A DNA stretch of 64,000 nt from Cohnella terricola. GTDB lineage: Bacteria > Bacillota > Bacilli > Paenibacillales > Paenibacillaceae. A program made the translations under genes and the position numbers. A model generated the notes under the pieces. That model was not told where the DNA came from. It saw only the letters and a list, made by a program, of their open reading frames with translations, and made no database searches. Below, piece after piece: positions 1 through 12,753 of the stretch (position 1 is the first letter of the stretch; each line of letters starts with the position of its first letter). The stretch spans positions 1 through 64,000 of the forward strand of contig NZ_VNJJ01000018.1 of assembly GCF_007786475.1 (NCBI RefSeq), written 5' to 3'.

Positions 1-115
1 CACCCGTCCGCCGCTAAGTTATTCAGGAGCAAGCTCCTAAATAACTCCGCTCGACTTGCATGTATTAGGCACGCCGCCAGCGTTCGTCCTGAGCCAGGAT
101 CAAACTCTCCATAAT
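1..115 (-). rRNA. 16S rRNA, 5' end (partial)
   Basis: The reverse complement contains the universal 27F segment AGAGTTTGATCCTGGCTCAG (89-108) followed by the conserved GACGAACGCTGGCGGCGTGCCTA block, so this is the first ~115 nt of a 16S gene. The mature 5' end is placed 7 nt before the 27F site by analogy with E. coli numbering. The gene runs off the left edge, so the rest of the rrn operon lies outside the window. Confidence 0.97.
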
Positions 116-254
116 AGAGAGCCAGAAGGCTCAATCTGTATTGCTGGTTTCGTCTTTCGACGTTTTTGTTTCTTACGCTCAATGTTCAGTTTTCAAAGAA
201 CAATCGGTGTTGCTTTTTGTCTTGTGTGTCGCGCCCTCAAGAAGCGACCTGATT
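116..254 (-). other. 16S rRNA leader with boxA-like element
   Basis: This is the transcribed spacer between the rrn promoter and mature 16S. On the minus strand it holds GTTCTTTGAAAACTGAACA (about 184-202), the boxA-like antitermination and processing sequence typical of Bacillales rrn leaders. No gene is seen here. Confidence 0.75.
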
Positions 255-284
255 AATATATCACAGCCTGAATAAAGAATGCAA
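255..284 (-). promoter_or_regulatory. rrn promoter (sigma-A type)
   Basis: On the minus strand a -35 TTGCAT (279-284) is followed after 18 bp by a -10 TATATT (255-260). It sits about 140 nt before mature 16S and ahead of the boxA-like leader. No second promoter is obvious between it and the next gene. Confidence 0.7.
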
Positions 285-376
285 CACTTTTTATCATGGA
301 AATATAATACATTTATTTTGCATGACCGCCGGACTATCGATATCGATCCTTCGGCGGCCTTTTCTCCAACCCCGCA

Positions 377-1336
377 TCAACAGATCTTTTCCTTCTGCCA
401 ACGGATTGTCTCATCAAATTCCGAATAGCGGAACCCGACGTTCTCCCAATAATACTGAAGGTCCTTATGCTGCCAGCCCTCATATAGTTCCTCCCAAGTA
501 TAGGGCCCGTGAGGCAACAATGAGCGGGGTTCGATCACCACGCCCGGCTTTAGAGCCTGGAAGCGAAAATCGCAAGACATCCGGATTTTGCCCGATACCT
601 GGTTGGGCATCGACTTGTGAACGGTCAAGCTGTTAAAAGTAAGCACGTCGCCCGCTTCATAATCTACTGTCTCCCACTCATAGTTTAGCCCGCACAGAAT
701 TGTTTCCAATCCGCCCGCTCCGGGCGCCTCCGAAACGCCGAGCAGACCTGATTTATGACTGCCCTTCAGCACGGCAAGCCCTCCAACCGATTGCGGAACG
801 TCCCCAAGCGGAATCCAGGCCGTCCATGTCTCTGTTTCGCCTTGAATGTGCAGATAATCCTGATGAGATGGCGTAGCCCTTGCTGCGGGGTGCGGCAACA
901 TGATCCGCCCGATGTTCCGTGGATGCGGGAACGGTTCGGATTCGAAAAGCCCGCTATACATAGAAAGAAGATGATTATGATGGGCCAACGCATGAAATGA
1001 TTCCAGCTTCTGAATCTCGCGGTAGATTTCCAACGTGACGCCCACGCCGTTCCACAATAACTCTTGCCCGGAATACCGACAAACCTCATCTAAGTCAGCC
1101 ATGCCTTCGATCAGTTCGCGACGAGGATCGGTCAAGCTGTGTTTTTTCAATATTTCCAAAATGTCTAGGCGAACCCGGACAATGTCTTCCCGAGGAATAA
1201 GACCTTTGAAATAAAGCATTCCGTCCGCCTCAGCCCGTTCCCGAAGAGCCGCAAGGTTCTTGAGCATTGGAGTAGAGTCTTGAAAACTGCCTGAAATCGG
1301 CTTAAGATTGTTGTCATTAATCGGCAAAGTTTCCAT
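377..1336 (-). CDS. phytanoyl-CoA dioxygenase (PhyH) family protein
   Basis: A 319-residue non-haem Fe(II)/2-oxoglutarate oxygenase of the PhyH family, which hydroxylates small organic substrates using 2-oxoglutarate and O2. The metal-binding HxD (HQD, about residues 158-160) is present. The distal His (about 240, in the VHKSMPN stretch) and a following Arg for 2-oxoglutarate are also present, so the enzyme looks intact. The start chosen is the ATG with GGAGAG 8 nt upstream; an in-frame TTG two codons earlier is less likely. It is divergent from an AraC regulator 120 bp away, which probably controls it. The substrate cannot be read from sequence. Confidence 0.85.
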   Translation of the reverse strand: METLPINDNNLKPISGSFQDSTPMLKNLAALRERAEADGMLYFKGLIPREDIVRVRLDILEILKKHSLTDPRRELIEGMADLDEVCRYSGQELLWNGVGVTLEIYREIQKLESFHALAHHNHLLSMYSGLFESEPFPHPRNIGRIMLPHPAARATPSHQDYLHIQGETETWTAWIPLGDVPQSVGGLAVLKGSHKSGLLGVSEAPGAGGLETILCGLNYEWETVDYEAGDVLTFNSLTVHKSMPNQVSGKIRMSCDFRFQALKPGVVIEPRSLLPHGPYTWEELYEGWQHKDLQYYWENVGFRYSEFDETIRWQKEKIC

Positions 1337-1456
1337 CGCCAATCTCTCCTCATCATATTCTTATAAGCGATCTTATCATGTGGTTCGATAAAATCATTTA
1401 GAATCGATCGGCCGCTTTTTGTCATTTATCGGTTTCTTATTTGGAGGCGCTTATCC

Positions 1457-2326
1457 ATGGATGATGCAGCATCGGCTTTTAATCCCGTCGTCCGGTTTGC
1501 CAACCGCTTGGCCTGCAATGCCGGAGAGACGTTTGGTCCCAGGATAATCAAGGATTATCAATGGCTGTTCGTAGAGAAAGGATCCGGGGAAGTCATGATC
1601 GGCGAACAAAATCATAGCGTAGGCCCGGGCTGCCTGCTCGGTTACGGTCCCGGAGTTCCCCACCGGATCTCGGCCAGCCTTACCGATCCTTTCGTGTTAT
1701 ACGGACTTCACTTTATACCCGACAACCTGCTCGAAAGCACGGTTCATCCGGAACAGCTGGGCATTCAGGAGATCGAAAGCTCTTTTGAATTCACGAAATC
1801 TGGATCGGAGATAGACGATGCGCGCATCCCTTCTTATAGTATCGTCGGATTATGGGCGCTCCCTTATTTCGAAGATTTGGTTAAGGAATATACCCGCAAC
1901 GATGATCTGTCTCCGCTAGCGCTGAGGGGGATATTATGCCAACTGTACGCAAGGCTTCAGAGAGGAAACGCCATGGCCCCCGCCTCCGGCTCGTCGCAGC
2001 CGCATGCCTTCGCAGAACGAATTCAACAGATGTTGGAGGAGAGAGCGGAATCGAGCTACGCCATGGAGTGGTTGGAAAAGTGTACGGGATACAGCCACGA
2101 CTATGCTTCGAAAACATTCAAGGAAATCGTCGGCCTGTCTCCTCATGCCTATCATCAACGCATGAAACTGCGCGCCGCTCAAAACCGACTTGAAAGCACG
2201 GGGATGACGATAACTGAAATCGCGGATAGGCTTCATTTCGGAAGCGTTCATTATTTCTGCAAGTGGTTTCGCCGAATGACAGGTCTCTCCCCTACCGCCT
2301 ATCGGAAACAGAGACGAATGATTTAA
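1457..2326 (+). CDS. AraC-family transcriptional regulator
   Basis: A 289-residue regulator. The N-terminal half is a cupin-like sensor domain (short beta-rich segments, GEVMIGEQNHSVGPG). The C-terminal ~100 residues form the double helix-turn-helix of AraC/XylS proteins, ending in the family signature ITEIADRLHFGSVHYFCKWF...GLSPTAYRK. An SD GGAGG lies 9 nt before the ATG. It is transcribed away from the PhyH oxygenase gene with a 120-bp shared promoter region, the usual arrangement for a local activator of the neighbouring enzyme. The ligand is unknown. Confidence 0.9.
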   Translation: MDDAASAFNPVVRFANRLACNAGETFGPRIIKDYQWLFVEKGSGEVMIGEQNHSVGPGCLLGYGPGVPHRISASLTDPFVLYGLHFIPDNLLESTVHPEQLGIQEIESSFEFTKSGSEIDDARIPSYSIVGLWALPYFEDLVKEYTRNDDLSPLALRGILCQLYARLQRGNAMAPASGSSQPHAFAERIQQMLEERAESSYAMEWLEKCTGYSHDYASKTFKEIVGLSPHAYHQRMKLRAAQNRLESTGMTITEIADRLHFGSVHYFCKWFRRMTGLSPTAYRKQRRMI

Positions 2327-2402
2327 TAATTTGCCTATTGCCACTCCTCACATAATTGGATACATTAAATACAAGTATACTGATCGAAATTGGGGTGATT
2401 GT

Positions 2403-2818
2403 TTGCGCGAAGTTCCAATGCGATACGTCAAGGCTAATCAGACGGGTATCGTCATATTCGTCGTTCTCTCTTATCTATTGCACTCCCCTTGGGTATTGGC
2501 GGCATTGTGGGCGATTCAAGTCGTTGGGCTTTGTCCGAAGGTCGGCTTAATCCGTTCGTGGCCATCGCCAAGATCCTGCTCAAAGGAAAGGGCGAAGAAA
2601 CGCAGGCCCTCGAGCTTACAAGATTCAACAATACGCTCGCCATCCTTTTTTTGACCCTTGCTCTCGTTTCGTTCGGGCTCGGATGGCCGATCGCGGGATA
2701 TATTTTCTCCGCTTTCTTGTTACTGGCCGCGAGCGCTGCATTGCTCGGTTATTGCATCGGATGCACCGTTTACTTCTGGGTGAAGCAGATTCGTGCGGGA
2801 AGATTTCGCCGTACGTAA
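2403..2818 (+). pseudogene. DUF4395 membrane protein, split by a -1 frameshift
   Basis: Two overlapping frames together give one DUF4395-type integral membrane protein of about 138 residues. The first frame starts at TTG 2403 (SD GGGGTG) and reads MREVPMRYVKANQTGIV... to ...GLCPKVG. The second continues LNPFVAIAKILL... through two more hydrophobic segments to RRFRRT-like basic residues. The switch lies at 2546-2548 and needs a -1 shift, equivalent to one missing base. No X-XXY-YYZ slippery heptamer is visible there, so a one-base deletion or a sequencing error is more likely than programmed recoding. Function of the family is unknown. Confidence 0.75.
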
Positions 2819-2833
2819 ATTGTCTCAAGTCAA

Positions 2834-2865
2834 AGCCGTTTCCCGTTCGCGGGTAACGGCTTTTT
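2834..2865 (+). terminator. rho-independent terminator
   Basis: Stem AGCCGTT/AACGGCT with an inner CCCG-TTCG-CGGG hairpin, followed by a T run. It closes the DUF4395 locus before the lipoprotein gene. Confidence 0.8.
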
Positions 2866-2926
2866 GATTTTCTTGGCAACAAATGGATTGTGTCCTGCGT
2901 CATATATATCAAATGGACTTGGAGTG

Positions 2927-3349
2927 ATGAATATGTCATTAACTCGCTATGCAGGAGTCATCTTATTGGTAATTCTATTGGCGACGGGGTGCGCTTCCTT
3001 CCGAACTCCCGCTACAGGAGCCGGGGATATGCTTCGGATCAGTAAACCTGATTCAACCGGGGCGACCTACGAGATTTACAAAACCATCAACGATTCCGCA
3101 AAAGCAAATGAAATTCGGCTAATCCTTATGACAGCCGACCGAAGCAATGCACAAGTCTCGATGTCCCGTTCCGCGGATCGGAAAATCGAAGTCGCGAATG
3201 CAAAGGATTCCGGTTCCGAGGCATCGCGGGTGTATGGGATATGGTTTTCCCCTGACAAGTCGATCGTCAGTGTCGTTAGTGAACCGTCAGGCGGTTACAT
3301 GCAGTTGGACGCCGCCAATAGCCATAAGATCCTGTCCGTGGTGAATTAA
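2927..3349 (+). CDS. small lipoprotein of unknown function
   Basis: A 140-residue protein starting at the ATG preceded by GGAGTG. It has a lipoprotein signal peptide: MNMSLTRYAG, a hydrophobic stretch, and the lipobox LATGC. The mature part (about 120 residues) is polar, beta-rich and lacks a recognised motif. It may form a small beta-sandwich; this is inference. An upstream in-frame start at 2864 would add 21 residues overlapping the preceding terminator and is rejected. It is flanked by terminators, so it is probably monocistronic. Confidence 0.7.
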   Translation: MNMSLTRYAGVILLVILLATGCASFRTPATGAGDMLRISKPDSTGATYEIYKTINDSAKANEIRLILMTADRSNAQVSMSRSADRKIEVANAKDSGSEASRVYGIWFSPDKSIVSVVSEPSGGYMQLDAANSHKILSVVN

Positions 3350-3384
3350 ATAACCAGATACAAATTTAATTATATTAAATGACG

Positions 3385-3422
3385 AAAAAAAGTGAGAAGA
3401 GCGAAAACGACGCTCTTCCCAC
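3385..3422 (-). terminator. terminator of the LuxR-type regulator gene
   Basis: Stem GTGGGAAGAGCG/CGCTCTTCTCAC (minus strand, one mismatch) with a 7-nt loop, followed by TTTTTTT. It lies 46 nt past the stop of the 1298-residue regulator. Confidence 0.85.
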
Positions 3423-3467
3423 CCTATATACAACAGACTCTTATTGTTTCAGAAACTTCTAACGCGA

Positions 3468-6400
3468 CTAATCCAGCAAATGAAGCTCCTTTGCTTGGGC
3501 GATCGCTTTCGTGCGGCGGTTAACCTTCAATTTTGTAAAAATGTTTTTGACATGCACCTTGACTGTGCCGACAGCTACGACTAGCCGCTCAGCAATTTCT
3601 TTGTTGGACAGCCCTGCCGCAAGAAGTGCCAGCACCTCCATCTCGCGGTCCGTGAGCGGCTCCTCAATCGAAGCCTGCGTCATACTGCCGCCCTTCTCCG
3701 CATCCAGCTCCTCGCTAATATCCGATTCCCCGTCGAATCGGCTTAACGATCTCAGCAACTCGCAAATGTACACGCCTTGCGAAGCCATCGCATGTAGAAT
3801 ATGGATACGATCCTCGGACACAAAGCTCGTTGCGGCGTAATTCTCTAAATACAATACGCCAACCACCGACCCGTGAATGGCTACGGGCATACATAAGGCC
3901 GATTGCGGACGGTGCTTCGCCATATAAGGATTGTGACGCAACCAGCTATCTTCGTCTCCGGCATACCGTACCGCATCTTGCGTTCTCGCCACGTACCTGA
4001 CGATGCCGCCGGGCAGTAGCCCGTCGTCCTCAAGCGGCGACGGCTCGGCCAAGACCCGAACCTCGGCGTCCGACCAAGCCTGCACGTACAACTCGCCGCG
4101 GCTGGCTGTCAACAAAGCGCCTTTGCGAGCGCCTGCGTAGCTCATCAAGGTACTCATGATTTCCGCTAGGACGGCATCGAGATCCATCTTGTCCGTGAGC
4201 ACCTGAGACGCTTTTAGAATCGCGGCGAGATCTACCGCATCGACCGTATTGAGCGCGCCCGCTTCCCGGTGGACATCAGTCGATTGCGCTTCCGCTGCCG
4301 CAGCGACTTCGCTTAGCGTCGGTGCCAAACTCTCTGATGCCGTTTCCGCCCAGCGCTCGTCCCCCATCGCAGCCAGCCGCTCTCCGATTTGCCTCGCCTT
4401 CAGGCTTGCGCCCCAGCGAGCATAAGCGTCGCACGCGGCCTGCAAATAATGGAACGCGACCTTCGTTTTCCCTTGACGAGCGTAATAATCTCCCGCCAGC
4501 TCGTTTGCGACGCTCTCGACTTGCACATTGTCCTGCTCGCGAGCTTCCCGGATCGCCCGATCGTACTCCGCTTCGGCTGCAGCATAGCGTCCGCAGACCC
4601 GCGCCAACTCCGCTTCGACCAAAACTTGCTTCGCCAGGAAGGTGTCAGGGTTACTCTTCGCCCATTTCCGCAGATGGCGGAGCTGGCTGCGAGCGTGGCG
4701 CAACGAGCCGACATCCGGAGGCGTTCCCTTCCCGCCGCCTTTACCGTAGATGGCCAGTCCCGCCAGCGCCCCGTAATACATACAGTCCGGCAAATGAGTA
4801 AGATGGGCTGCATACAGCTTGAAGGGCTCTGCTTCCTTGTGCCAACGAACCGCCTCTTCGAATTTCCCGTCCAAATAACAAAGCTGCGTCTTGTAGGCGT
4901 AGTATTGGAACAACGTTGCCGATGCCGTCTCCTCGCCGCCGCTCTGTTCAACGAAGCTCCGCTCCGAGAAAGCGGCCGAGTCTAGCGAGCAGGGACTCTC
5001 CGTCCCTCCTTGTAGCGCCAAAACAAACTGACGGCACAAGTAAAGATTTTGCAACACGAAATCGTCCTTCGTCTCCGCGAGCGCCTCCGTATATTCCGTC
5101 AGCACCCTGGACAAAACCGCGAGCGGCGCCCGTGCGTACAAGGCATGGATGTACGCCCCGATCGCTGTGTTCAAATAGACGTCATCGCCAGACTCCATAG
5201 CGAAGCGAACCGCCTGCTCCAAATACGGCTCGCCTTCGCGTATCTTTCCAGCAAGCTGGCAAATGATGCCGCCAAATGTCGCATACGTTTTAGACTTGAT
5301 AGATGCGATGTCGTAGCGTTCCGCAAGCTCAAGGCCAACCTTTGCAACCTCATAACCTCTGGCCCGCCTGCCGACCACTAGTGCCAGAACCAGACCGTAT
5401 ACCGTATAGACATCGGCAGCGGCCGGCGTATTCCCATACTTCAGCGATAATTGAACGGCCTTGCAGGCGAGCAGGAAATACACCTTCTTGTCCGTGCGGA
5501 AGGAGGAGATCAAAGTTGCAAATAGGATGTTGGCGGCAGCGATTTGGCTCGGCTCGGTCATTTCCGGCAAATCCGCAAGCTGCCCGATGCGGCTGCGAAG
5601 CCGCATATCCACTCGCAACACCTCGGCAACGACCGTCGCTTGCAGAGGGTTCGGCGAAACGTTGATATGGAATTCCTTCAGGCTCTCCAGCCCAAGTAGG
5701 GTGGCCTCCTGATATTCCTTCCGATTGATGTATTGGGTCATGCGGATCATCTGGATTTTGGAACGTTCGATCGGGTTACGCGCCCGGCGCAGCAGTTGTT
5801 TAATCAATTGCTCCGTAGTATCGTGGTTCCCGCACAAATATTCGCATTCGGCCCGTTCCACATGCAGCTCGAAGCATAGGGTGAAATGAAGCTCCCAGGC
5901 GTTGGCCGTCAGCAGCTCTACCCCCTTGCGGTAATACTGAAGCGCGATGTCATACGCCGTCGAAGCTTTGGCCCGTTGTCCGGCGGCCAAATTCAGTTCA
6001 ACCAACCTTTGCAACTCCTCCGCATCTTGAATGTCCGAAGACCCGTTATTAAGATGGTTCACCGCTTCAAACAAACTTTCGGGATGACTCGAGCCGGCCT
6101 CCAGGAGCCGTCTGCCGATCGCCAGATGCGTCCACCGCCTTGTCGCGTCGTCCATTCGGCTGTATATCAAGTTTTGTACGCTATCATGCACAAAGCGGTA
6201 TTGATCCGGACCAAGACGAACGATAAAGCCCTCTTCCACCGAAGCCGCCAAATCGGCGGAAGTGTCACCAACGCTACGCTGAGTAACGTCGGCGATCCAT
6301 CCCTGTTCGAATCGACTCCCGAGGCAAGCCGCGATTTCAAGCACTTCATTCGCCGATCGGGTAAGACGCAGCAGCTTATGCGCCATCAGTTCGCCCACGG

Positions 6401-7364
6401 CCAAATGCTGCTCCCGTTCGAGCAGGTCGCTCAGATTCCACTCCCAGCTCCGCCGCTCGAGGTCGTAGGTCAAGAGACGATCATCCAGCAGCCGTCCAAC
6501 AATTTGTTTGAAATGAAACGGGTTGCCCTGCGACTCAGGGTACATGACCTCCGTTAGAGGTGTCGCTTCGGCGGCGCTACAGCCGAGCGCCTCCATGACA
6601 ATCGGGTTCATCTCCTCCAACGATAGTTCTCGAAGTTGAATATGGCGAACGACGGCTTCCTTCGCGATATTGCCGTCGTCCTCGTAGCCCGGCAGCTTTT
6701 TGCTCTCCATCTCGCCATCTCGGTAAGCGCCGACAAACAGCACATATTGCAGCTCGGGATCGCATAGCAGCGCGTGCAGCAACTGCAGCGACGACGAATC
6801 CGCCCATTGCAGGTCATCGATGAACAGAACTAGAGGATGTTCCTTGGAAGCGAGCGTCTGCACAAATTTGCGGAACGCATATACGAACCGTTTCTTCGCC
6901 TCGTCCGGCGGCAGTTCCCAGACTGCAGGGATATCGCCGATCAGAAGCCCGACTTCCGGAATAATGGCGGCGATAACCGCTTCATTCGATCGTAAGGCGT
7001 TTCTCAGCTTTTTGGCCCATGCGTCGACCTGATGCGAGCTTTCGCCAAGCAAATGCCGCATGAATCCCCGGAATTCCTGAATGATTGGATGATAAGGACT
7101 GTCCTTGGCGATCTGCTCGAACTTGCCAGTTAAGAAGATCGGAGTGCGCGGATGGTTATGCTCCTGGCGAAATACCCACTCCAGGAGACTTGTTTTGCCG
7201 ACGCCGGGCGCACCCGAGACGTACACGATTTCCGCAGACCCGAGGCAAGTGGAATGGAACGCCTGGGAGAGCAGCGAAATTTCGTGTTTCCTGCCATATA
7301 TCCGTCCTTGATTGTTACACGAATTGTATTGTTCGTCCGTTTGTTCTGATCGTTTGCGATTCAT
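3468..7364 (-). CDS. large ATP-binding LuxR-family regulator (AAA-TPR-GAF-HTH)
   Basis: A 1298-residue LAL/MalT-like regulator. An N-terminal AAA ATPase has Walker [10 protein letters not shown] (51-59) and Walker [13 protein letters not shown] (about 178-188). A long helical TPR-like middle follows (about 350-980), then a GAF domain (about 1020-1170). The C-terminal LuxR helix-turn-helix (about 1235-1298) contains [22 protein letters not shown]. The AAA-TPR-GAF order resembles the sensor part of PknK-type signalling proteins, but the kinase module is replaced by DNA binding. The start has SD GAGG at 8 nt. It begins only 35 bp after ligA with no terminator between, so partial cotranscription is possible. 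Ligand and targets are unknown. Confidence 0.88.
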   Translation of the reverse strand: MNRKRSEQTDEQYNSCNNQGRIYGRKHEISLLSQAFHSTCLGSAEIVYVSGAPGVGKTSLLEWVFRQEHNHPRTPIFLTGKFEQIAKDSPYHPIIQEFRGFMRHLLGESSHQVDAWAKKLRNALRSNEAVIAAIIPEVGLLIGDIPAVWELPPDEAKKRFVYAFRKFVQTLASKEHPLVLFIDDLQWADSSSLQLLHALLCDPELQYVLFVGAYRDGEMESKKLPGYEDDGNIAKEAVVRHIQLRELSLEEMNPIVMEALGCSAAEATPLTEVMYPESQGNPFHFKQIVGRLLDDRLLTYDLERRSWEWNLSDLLEREQHLAVGELMAHKLLRLTRSANEVLEIAACLGSRFEQGWIADVTQRSVGDTSADLAASVEEGFIVRLGPDQYRFVHDSVQNLIYSRMDDATRRWTHLAIGRRLLEAGSSHPESLFEAVNHLNNGSSDIQDAEELQRLVELNLAAGQRAKASTAYDIALQYYRKGVELLTANAWELHFTLCFELHVERAECEYLCGNHDTTEQLIKQLLRRARNPIERSKIQMIRMTQYINRKEYQEATLLGLESLKEFHINVSPNPLQATVVAEVLRVDMRLRSRIGQLADLPEMTEPSQIAAANILFATLISSFRTDKKVYFLLACKAVQLSLKYGNTPAAADVYTVYGLVLALVVGRRARGYEVAKVGLELAERYDIASIKSKTYATFGGIICQLAGKIREGEPYLEQAVRFAMESGDDVYLNTAIGAYIHALYARAPLAVLSRVLTEYTEALAETKDDFVLQNLYLCRQFVLALQGGTESPCSLDSAAFSERSFVEQSGGEETASATLFQYYAYKTQLCYLDGKFEEAVRWHKEAEPFKLYAAHLTHLPDCMYYGALAGLAIYGKGGGKGTPPDVGSLRHARSQLRHLRKWAKSNPDTFLAKQVLVEAELARVCGRYAAAEAEYDRAIREAREQDNVQVESVANELAGDYYARQGKTKVAFHYLQAACDAYARWGASLKARQIGERLAAMGDERWAETASESLAPTLSEVAAAAEAQSTDVHREAGALNTVDAVDLAAILKASQVLTDKMDLDAVLAEIMSTLMSYAGARKGALLTASRGELYVQAWSDAEVRVLAEPSPLEDDGLLPGGIVRYVARTQDAVRYAGDEDSWLRHNPYMAKHRPQSALCMPVAIHGSVVGVLYLENYAATSFVSEDRIHILHAMASQGVYICELLRSLSRFDGESDISEELDAEKGGSMTQASIEEPLTDREMEVLALLAAGLSNKEIAERLVVAVGTVKVHVKNIFTKLKVNRRTKAIAQAKELHLLD

Positions 7365-7399
7365 GCCGAATACCTCTGATAGTAACGGATATAGGTTTG

Positions 7400-9463
<2,064 letters not shown>

Positions 9464-9507
9464 CTATTTTAGCGCTTGAACAGTGTCAAATCGGCCTTCC
9501 GCCACGC

Positions 9508-9545
9508 AAAAAGGTTGAGCACGCCTTAACTCTCGATGCTCAACC
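9508..9545 (-). terminator. terminator between pcrA and ligA
   Basis: On the minus strand GGTTGAGCA and TGCTCAACC form a 9-bp stem followed by TTTTT. It lies between the pcrA stop and the ligA start, so ligA needs its own promoter or depends on read-through. Confidence 0.85.
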
Positions 9546-9558
9546 ATTCAATGCGAAT

Positions 9559-11955
9559 CTATTCTACTTTCGTTACCGGAGCGAAAGCGGCAAGCAGCCG
9601 TTTCACGCCCGTCGGCGCCGGGAATGCAATCTGCAATTCCGCGTCGTTGCCCGTTCCTTTCACGGCGACGACGGTACCGACGCCCCACTTCGCATGCTGC
9701 ACCTTGTCTCCTGCGACGATCGCCATGCCGTCGCCGACCGGTTTGGCTGCGGAAGGCGTCTGCGGACGAACGACCGAAGACGAAGACGCGGATGATGGAG
9801 TCGACGGTCTGTTCGCAGGCGCCACGGTCGGACGCGCGCCAAAGCCCGACGGCGGATAACCGCCTCCGCCGCCTCCGTAAGACGAACGCGAACCGTAAGC
9901 TGAATTGCCGCCGCCCAGTCGGGACCCATAGCCCCCGTAAGAGCCCGGACGCCCGCCCCCCGCGGGTTCGACCGCTTCCTTCAGCGCCGACGGAATTTCC
10001 TCGAGAAACCGCGAAGGCGGATTCGCATTCGTCCGCCCGTACAACAGCCTCATTCTCGCGCAAGTGAGGTAAAGCTTCTTCTCCGCCCGCGTAATGCCGA
10101 CGTAGGCGAGTCTTCTTTCCTCTTCCATCTCTTCGTTATCCGCAAACGACCGGCTGCTCGGGAATACGCCTTCTTCCATGCCAACGATAAACACGACCGG
10201 GAACTCCAGTCCTTTGGCGCTATGCATCGTCATGAGCACGACCGCGTCGCCGCCGTCTTCGTCGTCATCCATCGAATCGATATCCGCCACGAGCGCCAGC
10301 TCAGTCAAGAAGCTCAGCAGCGACTTATCTTCATTGCGCTTCTCGAACTCTTGCGTAACGGACAGGAACTCGTCGATATTTTCCAGCCGGGACTTGGATT
10401 CCAACGTATTCTCGCGTTGCAGCTCCACACGGTACTCCGTCATCTCGAGCAGCTTCTCCGTCAGTTCCGTCACCGACAAATATTCGACCATGGAGCTGAG
10501 GTTATTGAGCATATCGCGGAATCCAGAGAGCGCCGCTTTGGCACGGCCTTGGATGTCCAGATGATACAATCCATCCCCGAGCAGGCCATCCCCTTCGTTC
10601 AGCAGCCGCAAAATGGAGACGCCTTTGCGCGCGGCCTCTTCCTGGACTTTGGCCATCGACGTGTCGCCCAGCCCCCGCTTTGGTACGTTCACGATCCGCA
10701 GCAGACTGTTGTCGTCGTCCGGATTGGAGATCAGTCGAAGGTAGGACAAAATATCTTTAATTTCTTTGCGATCGTAGAACTTGATGCCGCCGACAATCTG
10801 ATACGGAATCTCCGACTTGATGAGAATTTCCTCCACGACCCGGGATTGGGCGTTCGTGCGGTAGAGAATGGCATGATCGCCGAAGCGCTTGGCGTTCTGG
10901 CGGTTCTTGCGAATCTCACCAGCGATAAAATACCCTTCCTCATGCTCGGAGTCGCCTTGATATACCGTAATCTTTTCCCCGCCGGACTGGTCCGTCCACA
11001 GATTTTTCGCTTTGCGGCCGAAATTGTTCTTGATGACCGAGTTGGCGGCATCCAATATATTGGACGTCGAACGATAATTCTGCTCCAACAAAATGCTGCG
11101 AGCTTCGGGATAATCCGCTTCGAAGTTCAGGATGTTCGTTATGTCCGCCCCGCGCCACCGATAGATCGATTGGTCGCTGTCACCTACGACGCAAATATTG
11201 TGGTGCTTCTCGGCGAGCATTTTGCAGAGGGTGTATTGCGCTTTGTTCGTGTCCTGATATTCGTCGACGTGAAGGTATTTGAACTTGTTCTGATAGAAGT
11301 CGAGCACTTCAGGAGCGTCTTTGAACAATTGGATCGTCAGCAGCAGCAGATCGTCGAAGTCGAGCGAATTGTTCGCTTTCAACCGACGTTGGTATTGCGT
11401 ATATACCTTGGCCACGATCGCTTCAAAATAGTCCCCCTGCCGCTGTTCGTACTGCGCCGGAGACAGAAGCTCGTTCTTTGCCGCGCTAATTGCCCCCTGC
11501 ACCGCTTTAGGTTCGAATTTCTTCACGTCCAAGTTATTGTCCTTCATGACGTTCCGGATCACCGATAGTTGATCTGTCGAATCGAGAATACTGAAGTTCG
11601 AGCCGAAGCCGATCTTCTCGATATCTTTGCGCAGAATGCGCACGCACATCGAGTGGAACGTGCTCACCCAGATGTCCCGTCCGGACGGACCGACAAGCTT
11701 GGACACCCGCTCCTGCATCTCGCGCGCTGCCTTGTTCGTAAACGTGATCGCCAAAATGCTCCATGGCGCGGCAAGCCGCTTGGAGATAATGTAAGCGATG
11801 CGGTGCGTCAGCACGCGGGTCTTGCCGCTGCCCGCCCCGGCCATGATCAAGAGCGGGCCTTCGGTCGTTACCGCGGCTTCCTTCTGCTTCGGATTTAATT
11901 TATTGATAGATTGATCGATATCGATCGAGTTCTCGTTATCTCTTTCGAAAAACAT
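9559..11955 (-). CDS. pcrA: ATP-dependent DNA helicase PcrA (UvrD/Rep family)
   Basis: A 798-residue superfamily 1A 3'-5' helicase for repair and replication-transcription conflicts. Visible motifs are I ([11 protein letters not shown]), II ([12 protein letters not shown]), III ([16 protein letters not shown]), IV ([11 protein letters not shown]), V ([15 protein letters not shown]) and VI ([19 protein letters not shown]). The tail is Gly/Ser/Pro-rich and ends in a small folded segment ([15 protein letters not shown]) like the PcrA C-terminal RNA polymerase-interaction domain. SD AAAGGAG overlaps the end of pcrB and the genes are 4 bp apart, so they are translationally linked. The low-complexity linker is longer than in B. 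subtilis PcrA. Confidence 0.97.
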   Translation of the reverse strand: MFFERDNENSIDIDQSINKLNPKQKEAAVTTEGPLLIMAGAGSGKTRVLTHRIAYIISKRLAAPWSILAITFTNKAAREMQERVSKLVGPSGRDIWVSTFHSMCVRILRKDIEKIGFGSNFSILDSTDQLSVIRNVMKDNNLDVKKFEPKAVQGAISAAKNELLSPAQYEQRQGDYFEAIVAKVYTQYQRRLKANNSLDFDDLLLLTIQLFKDAPEVLDFYQNKFKYLHVDEYQDTNKAQYTLCKMLAEKHHNICVVGDSDQSIYRWRGADITNILNFEADYPEARSILLEQNYRSTSNILDAANSVIKNNFGRKAKNLWTDQSGGEKITVYQGDSEHEEGYFIAGEIRKNRQNAKRFGDHAILYRTNAQSRVVEEILIKSEIPYQIVGGIKFYDRKEIKDILSYLRLISNPDDDNSLLRIVNVPKRGLGDTSMAKVQEEAARKGVSILRLLNEGDGLLGDGLYHLDIQGRAKAALSGFRDMLNNLSSMVEYLSVTELTEKLLEMTEYRVELQRENTLESKSRLENIDEFLSVTQEFEKRNEDKSLLSFLTELALVADIDSMDDDEDGGDAVVLMTMHSAKGLEFPVVFIVGMEEGVFPSSRSFADNEEMEEERRLAYVGITRAEKKLYLTCARMRLLYGRTNANPPSRFLEEIPSALKEAVEPAGGGRPGSYGGYGSRLGGGNSAYGSRSSYGGGGGGYPPSGFGARPTVAPANRPSTPSSASSSSVVRPQTPSAAKPVGDGMAIVAGDKVQHAKWGVGTVVAVKGTGNDAELQIAFPAPTGVKRLLAAFAPVTKVE

Positions 11956-11959
11956 GAGT

Positions 11960-12664
11960 TTACTCCTTTACCGCTTCTTTAACCGCGTGAACTGTCGCTA
12001 TCGCGGCAGCTAAATTATCGTAAATGACGTTGCCGACGACGACCGTATCCGCGAACCTCGCCGCCTGCGCCGCTCGCTCGGGTCCATCGATTCCGCCGCC
12101 GTAAATGAGCTGTGCGCTCTGCAATGCCGCGCGAATGTCCCGCAGCAGATCCATGTCCCCGTATGTTCCACTATACTCTACGTATAGGATGGGAACAGTC
12201 CACAATTTGTCCGCAACTTGGCTGTAGGCGATCGCTTCCGCGTTGGAAATGCCTGCTTCAGCCTCGGTCAGCCGCGCAACCGTCGAATCCGGATTAAGCA
12301 CCAGATAAGCCACGCCCGCGACCGATTCCCACGGAAGCAAATGCCCGAAATCACGCAATGCTTCGACATGGCGGCCGATCAGCCACTCGGATCTTCTCGT
12401 GTTCAACACGCTCGGAATCAAATAACCGTCGAATCCAGGCACTCCGCAAGAAGCGTCGGACAGCTCGAACGCGCAAGACACCTCGTATCTGCGTATACGG
12501 GACATCAGGTCCACCGTATTCTCGAATGTCACGCCGCTCGAACCGCCGACCAGAATCGCGTCCGTTCCGGACATGCAGACTGCTTCCAGCGCGTCGTCAT
12601 CGATCTCCCTGTCGGGGTCCAGCTTAAATACATGTTTCCAATCGCTATAAAATGAGGGGAGCAT
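11960..12664 (-). CDS. pcrB: heptaprenylglyceryl phosphate synthase PcrB
   Basis: A 234-residue TIM-barrel prenyltransferase of the GGGP-synthase-like family. In Bacillales it joins heptaprenyl diphosphate to sn-glycerol-1-phosphate. Family signatures: [10 protein letters not shown] near the N-terminus, [34 protein letters not shown] and the phosphate-binding IYGGGID...VVVGN. The ATG at 12664 is chosen because GGAGG lies 5 nt upstream; the ATG six codons earlier has no SD. It is the first gene of pcrB-pcrA. Confidence 0.95.
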   Translation of the reverse strand: MLPSFYSDWKHVFKLDPDREIDDDALEAVCMSGTDAILVGGSSGVTFENTVDLMSRIRRYEVSCAFELSDASCGVPGFDGYLIPSVLNTRRSEWLIGRHVEALRDFGHLLPWESVAGVAYLVLNPDSTVARLTEAEAGISNAEAIAYSQVADKLWTVPILYVEYSGTYGDMDLLRDIRAALQSAQLIYGGGIDGPERAAQAARFADTVVVGNVIYDNLAAAIATVHAVKEAVKE

Positions 12665-12696
12665 AGCGCCTCCAATAAACATGAAAGTATAAATCT

Positions 12697-12725
12697 AGTC
12701 TACAGGAATTCGCCTATTCTTCCAA
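12697..12725 (-). promoter_or_regulatory. candidate pcrB promoter
   Basis: Minus-strand -35 TTGGAA (12720-12725), 17-bp spacer and -10 TAGACT (12697-12702), 33 bp before the pcrB start. It is directly next to the 51-bp repeat array. Confidence 0.5.
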
Positions 12726-12753
12726 GAAGGAAACGAAAGGGTATCGGTGGAGC

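Noticed and set aside
10222..11568. 448-codon plus-strand frame opposite pcrA
   Set aside because: Shadow of pcrA; no SD, and the composition is that of reverse-read helicase motifs.
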